Positions 4,734 through 7,916 of a DNA stretch of 7,916 nt are shown one piece after another; the stretch's first letter is position 1, and the number at the start of each line of letters is the position of its first letter. The notes beneath the pieces were generated by a model, which saw only the letters and a program-made list of their open reading frames with translations, was not told where the DNA came from and did no database searches. The position numbers and the translations under genes were made by a program. Source of the stretch: Alphaproteobacteria bacterium. GTDB lineage: Bacteria; Pseudomonadota; Alphaproteobacteria; Sphingomonadales; Rhodothalassiaceae. The stretch covers positions 1 to 7,916 of the forward strand of contig RFIU01000306.1 in assembly GCA_003695555.1 (NCBI GenBank). Direction: 5' to 3'.

Positions 4734-7664
4734 ATGGGCGAGTACGAATCTCTCGATGCCGAACTGGCGGACGGGCAAGTCAGTCCCGCTTTCGTCGAGG
4801 ATCTCTATCGGCGCTATCGAGAGGATCCGGACAGCATCGACGAGAGCTGGCGACGCTATTTCGCACGGCTCGAGGATGGTGCCCGGCAGGCGTTTTCGGG
4901 ACCGTCCTGGCAGCGAAGCGGCTGGCCGCTCCTCGAAGAGGACGATCTGACCGCCGGCCTTGATCCCACCCGCATGGCGCCCGAGGCGGCGCACGAAGGG
5001 GCGGAGAGCGTGCCGGAGGCGGGCGTCCTGAGCGACGATCGGGTGCGTGCCGCCACACTGGACTCGATCCGGGCGCTGATGCTGATCCGTGCCTATCGGG
5101 TACGTGGACATCTGATCGCCGATCTCGACCCCCTGAAACTGATGGAGCGGCCGCCGCATCCTGAACTGGAACCCGAGACCTATGGGTTCGGACCCGGTGA
5201 CATGGACCGGCCGATCTTCATCGATCATGTCCTCGGCCTTGAGACGGCGACGATGCGCGAGATCCTCGCGATCCTCAAGCGCACCTACTGCCACCATGTC
5301 GGCGTCGAGTTCATGCACATCAACGAACCCGAGGAGAAGTCCTGGGTTCAGCGCCGCATCGAGGGGCGCGACAAGGAGATCCAGTTCACCATCGAAGGCA
5401 AGCGCGCGATCCTGCGGCGCCTGATCGAGGCGCAGGAGTTCGAACGCTTTCTCGGCAAGAAATACACAGGCACCAAGCGCTTCGGCCTCGAAGGGGCGGA
5501 AGCGATGATCCCGGCGCTGGAAGGCGTCATCAAGCGCGGAAGCCAGATGGGCGTCGAAGAGATCACCATCGGCATGCCTCACCGCGGCCGCCTGAATGTC
5601 CTCGCGAACGTCATGCGCAAGCCCTATCGGGCGATCTTTCATGAATTCCACGGCGGGGCCGCCCATCCGGAAGATGTCGAGGGTTCGGGCGACGTCAAGT
5701 ACCATCTCGGCACCTCGTCGGACCGCGAGTTCGACGGACGGCGGGTGCATCTTTCGCTTTCGCCCAATCCGTCGCATCTGGAAGCGGTCGATCCGGTGGT
5801 GCTCGGCAAGTCCCGCGCCAAGCAGACCCAGCGCGAGGATCGCACGCGAGAGAAGGTGATGAGCCTGCTGCTGCATGGCGATGCCGCCTTTTCGGGGCAG
5901 GGCATCGTCGCCGAATGCTTCGCATTCTCGGGGCTCAAGGGCTATCGCACCGGCGGCACCGTCCATTTCGTGGTCAACAATCAGATCGGCTTCACCACTT
6001 CGCCGATCCATGGCCGTTCGTCGCCCTATCCTTCCGACGTCGCCAAGATGGTTCAGGCGCCGATCTTCCACGTCAATGGCGACGACCCGGAAGCCGTGGT
6101 CTTCGTCTGCAAGCTGGCCGCCGAATTCCGCCAGACCTTCAAGAAGGACGTCGTGGTGGACATGTTCTGCTATCGCCGCCACGGCCATAACGAGGCGGAC
6201 GAGCCGGCCTTCACCCAGCCATTGATGTATGCGGCGATCCGCAAGCACCCTACCGTCGTCGAGATCTATGGCCGCCGTCTGATCGAAGAGGGCGTCGTCA
6301 GCCGCGAGGAGATCGACGCCTGGATTCGCGAATTCCATGACCTGCTGGAGACCGAATTCGAAACCGGGCGCGACTATCAACCGGCCAAGGCCGACTGGCT
6401 GGAAGGACGCTGGCGCGGCTTCACGACGCCCTCTAAGGAGGATCTCGCGCGCCGCGCCACCACCGGTGTCGAGATGGAGGCGCTGCACGAGATCGGGACC
6501 GTTCTGACCACCGTGCCGGAAGGCTTCAACATTCATCGCACGCTCAAGCGCATCCTCGATCAGAAGGCGCGGCGTTTCGCGGAAGGTCACGAAATTGACT
6601 GGGCGAGCGCCGAACTGCTCGCTTTCGGTTCGCTGATGAAGGACGGCTATCACGTCCGCCTGTCGGGTCAGGACAGCGAACGCGGCACCTTCTCGCAGCG
6701 CCATGCCGTGTGGGTGGACCAGAAGACCGAGGATCGCTACATCCCGCTCGCCCATCTCGGTGCGCCGGCGTGGTTCGAGGTACACAACAGCCCGCTTTCC
6801 GAATTCGGCGTGCTGGGCTTCGAATACGGCTTCTCGCTTGCCGAACCGCAGGCACTGGTCATCTGGGAAGCACAGTTCGGCGACTTCGCCAATGGCGCAC
6901 AGGTGATCATCGATCAGTTCATCTCGGCCGGTGAAGCGAAATGGCTGCGCATGTCGGGCCTCGTCATGATGCTGCCGCACGGCTATGAGGGACAGGGTCC
7001 CGAACACAGCTCGGCGCGGCTCGAGCGCTATCTGCAGATGTGCGCCGAGGACAACATGCAGGTCGCCAACTGCACGACCCCGGCGAACCACTTCCACATC
7101 CTGCGCCGTCAGATGCACCGGCGATTCCGCAAGCCGCTCGTGCTGATGACGCCGAAGTCGCTGCTGCGTCACAAGCGGGCGGTATCCGACCTTGTCGAGA
7201 TGGGGCCGGGAACCCAGTTCCACCGCCTGCTCGACGATGACGCCGAGCGCCATCCCGATCGTCTGACGGTGGGGCTGGAACCCGATGAAGGGATCCGCCG
7301 CGTCATCTGCTGCACCGGCAAGGTCTATTATGATCTGCTGGAAGCGCGCGAGGAGAACGCTCGTTCGGACACCTATATCCTGCGCGTCGAGCAGCTCTAT
7401 CCCTTCCCGATGGAGGCGATGGTCGAATATCTGAAGCGCTTCGCGAATATCGAGCGCCTCGTCTGGTGTCAGGAGGAACCGAAGAACATGGGGGCGTGGA
7501 GCTTCATCGAACCCTATCTTGAAGAGGCGCTGCGTCGCGCTGGTGCCCCGGTCGCGCGCCCGGTCTATACCGGTCGCAAGCCATCCGCGGCGACGGCGAC
7601 AGGACTTTACTCCCGTCATGTCGCCGAACAGCAGGCGCTGGTTCACCACGCCTTCGAGATCTGA
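4734..7664 (+). CDS. sucA: 2-oxoglutarate dehydrogenase E1 component (thiamine diphosphate-dependent)
   Basis: 976 aa, within the range of alphaproteobacterial SucA and longer than the 933 aa of E. coli. It decarboxylates 2-oxoglutarate on thiamine diphosphate and transfers the succinyl group to the lipoyl arm of SucB. The N-terminal tail (17-43, SPAFVEDLYRRYRE onward) is the segment that tethers E1o to E2o; a low-complexity acidic linker follows to about 105. The E1 domain (about 230-560) shows GMPHRGRLNVL (280-290), VKYHLG (321-326), LSPNPSHLE (342-350) and the diphosphate/Mg2+ motif from GDAAFSGQG (382-390) to NNQIGFTT (415-422). The pyrimidine-binding domain (about 615-815) has SQRHAVW (654-660), FEYGFS (696-701) and PHGYEGQGPEHSS (748-760). 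The C-terminal domain runs to the end. AAGGAG (4719-4724) is nine bases before the ATG. No motif is lost. A very long open frame on the opposite strand is a composition artefact. Confidence 0.98.
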   Translation: MGEYESLDAELADGQVSPAFVEDLYRRYREDPDSIDESWRRYFARLEDGARQAFSGPSWQRSGWPLLEEDDLTAGLDPTRMAPEAAHEGAESVPEAGVLSDDRVRAATLDSIRALMLIRAYRVRGHLIADLDPLKLMERPPHPELEPETYGFGPGDMDRPIFIDHVLGLETATMREILAILKRTYCHHVGVEFMHINEPEEKSWVQRRIEGRDKEIQFTIEGKRAILRRLIEAQEFERFLGKKYTGTKRFGLEGAEAMIPALEGVIKRGSQMGVEEITIGMPHRGRLNVLANVMRKPYRAIFHEFHGGAAHPEDVEGSGDVKYHLGTSSDREFDGRRVHLSLSPNPSHLEAVDPVVLGKSRAKQTQREDRTREKVMSLLLHGDAAFSGQGIVAECFAFSGLKGYRTGGTVHFVVNNQIGFTTSPIHGRSSPYPSDVAKMVQAPIFHVNGDDPEAVVFVCKLAAEFRQTFKKDVVVDMFCYRRHGHNEADEPAFTQPLMYAAIRKHPTVVEIYGRRLIEEGVVSREEIDAWIREFHDLLETEFETGRDYQPAKADWLEGRWRGFTTPSKEDLARRATTGVEMEALHEIGTVLTTVPEGFNIHRTLKRILDQKARRFAEGHEIDWASAELLAFGSLMKDGYHVRLSGQDSERGTFSQRHAVWVDQKTEDRYIPLAHLGAPAWFEVHNSPLSEFGVLGFEYGFSLAEPQALVIWEAQFGDFANGAQVIIDQFISAGEAKWLRMSGLVMMLPHGYEGQGPEHSSARLERYLQMCAEDNMQVANCTTPANHFHILRRQMHRRFRKPLVLMTPKSLLRHKRAVSDLVEMGPGTQFHRLLDDDAERHPDRLTVGLEPDEGIRRVICCTGKVYYDLLEAREENARSDTYILRVEQLYPFPMEAMVEYLKRFANIERLVWCQEEPKNMGAWSFIEPYLEEALRRAGAPVARPVYTGRKPSAATATGLYSRHVAEQQALVHHAFEI

Positions 7665-7689
7665 AAGGCGAACCGACCCATCTTCCGCG

Positions 7690-7708
7690 GTCCGCCAAGG
7701 GGGCGGAC
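7690..7708 (+). promoter_or_regulatory. GC-rich hairpin between sucA and sucB
   Basis: GTCCGCC (7690-7696) and GGCGGAC (7702-7708) form a perfect 7-bp stem around the 5-base loop AAGGG. It sits 25 bases after the sucA stop and 30 bases before the sucB start. GACGAACCG follows, with no T-tract, so termination is unlikely. Its placement resembles that of the hairpin between sucD and sucA, which suggests a role in message stability or processing, but this is inference. Confidence 0.5.
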
Positions 7709-7738
7709 GACGAACCGAAAGCTTGAGCGAGACAGATC

Positions 7739-7916
7739 ATGAGCGAGGAAGTCCGCGTTCCCAATCTTGGCGAATCCGTCACCGAGGCGACCCTCGGGCG
7801 CTGGCTGAAGAAGCCCGGCGATCCGGTGCGCGCCGACGAGCCGATCGCCGAACTGGAGACCGACAAGGTCGCCGTCGAGGTCAATGCCCCGGCCGACGGC
7901 GTCCTGGAAGATGTGC
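7739..7916 (+). CDS. sucB: Dihydrolipoyllysine succinyltransferase (E2 component of 2-oxoglutarate dehydrogenase), N-terminal part
   Basis: 59 complete codons, cut by the window end. The visible part is almost the whole N-terminal lipoyl domain: VPNLGESVTEATLGRWLKKPGD (7-28, written here as the conserved strand-turn region) and the lipoylation site ELETDKVAVEV (38-48), with K43 as the lysine that carries lipoate. SucB forms the core of the 2-oxoglutarate dehydrogenase complex and passes the succinyl group from SucA to CoA. The lipoyl domain alone could belong to another acyltransferase, but PNLGESVTE and the position directly after sucA identify SucB. The ribosome binding site is weak: only a GAGCGAGA stretch (7725-7732) precedes the ATG. 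The 74-base gap after sucA contains a hairpin but no clear promoter. Confidence 0.94.
   Translation, partial: MSEEVRVPNLGESVTEATLGRWLKKPGDPVRADEPIAELETDKVAVEVNAPADGVLEDV

Noticed and set aside
4683..7649. A 988-codon open frame on the minus strand, opposite nearly all of sucA
   Set aside because: Its translation has no recognisable domain. It mirrors the codon pattern of sucA, and high GC content with strong codon bias commonly leaves such antisense frames free of stops. sucA on the plus strand is fully explained by homology.
1..7916. Mobile element, CRISPR array, tRNA/rRNA, defence system or otherwise novel gene system
   Set aside because: Every coding stretch is assigned to a well-known housekeeping family, gaps are at most 182 bases, and no direct-repeat array, transposase, RNA gene fold or composition shift was seen.

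Overview
The window is a compact, all plus-strand stretch of a high-GC bacterial chromosome. It reads as alphaproteobacterial: mdh is followed directly by sucC, sucD, sucA and sucB, the malate dehydrogenase is the lactate-dehydrogenase-like type, and a ZapE/AFG1 ATPase gene lies just upstream. As I recall the family, SucC and SucD resemble the short forms of Rhodospirillales (Azospirillum-like) and gammaproteobacteria more than the insert-bearing forms of Rhizobiales. Placement below class level is tentative.

Layout: positions 1-159 hold the last 52 codons of ftsY (signal recognition particle receptor). It overlaps zapE (156-1418) by four bases in an ATGA junction. A 182-base gap follows, with a weak promoter candidate and small dyads, and is the most likely control region for the genes downstream. 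Then come mdh (1601-2560), sucC (2606-3775), sucD (3781-4656), sucA (4734-7664) and the first 59 codons of sucB (7739 to the window end). Gaps inside this cluster are 45, 5, 77 and 74 bases. No convincing intrinsic terminator is visible, so one polycistronic transcript is likely.

The mdh-suc genes encode consecutive tricarboxylic acid cycle steps. SucA (E1o) and SucB (E2o) convert 2-oxoglutarate to succinyl-CoA, SucCD converts succinyl-CoA to succinate with nucleoside triphosphate formation, and Mdh interconverts malate and oxaloacetate. The third subunit of the 2-oxoglutarate dehydrogenase complex, lipoamide dehydrogenase, would be expected downstream, outside the window. FtsY and ZapE form a separate, apparently translationally coupled pair concerned with membrane protein targeting and with division or membrane proteostasis.

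All complete enzymes keep their recognisable catalytic motifs, and nothing suggests a mobile element, CRISPR array, RNA gene, foreign island or new system. The points worth a second look are RNA-level: a 12-bp hairpin between sucD and sucA, a 7-bp GC-rich hairpin between sucA and sucB, and a leader hairpin before mdh, all without U-tracts.
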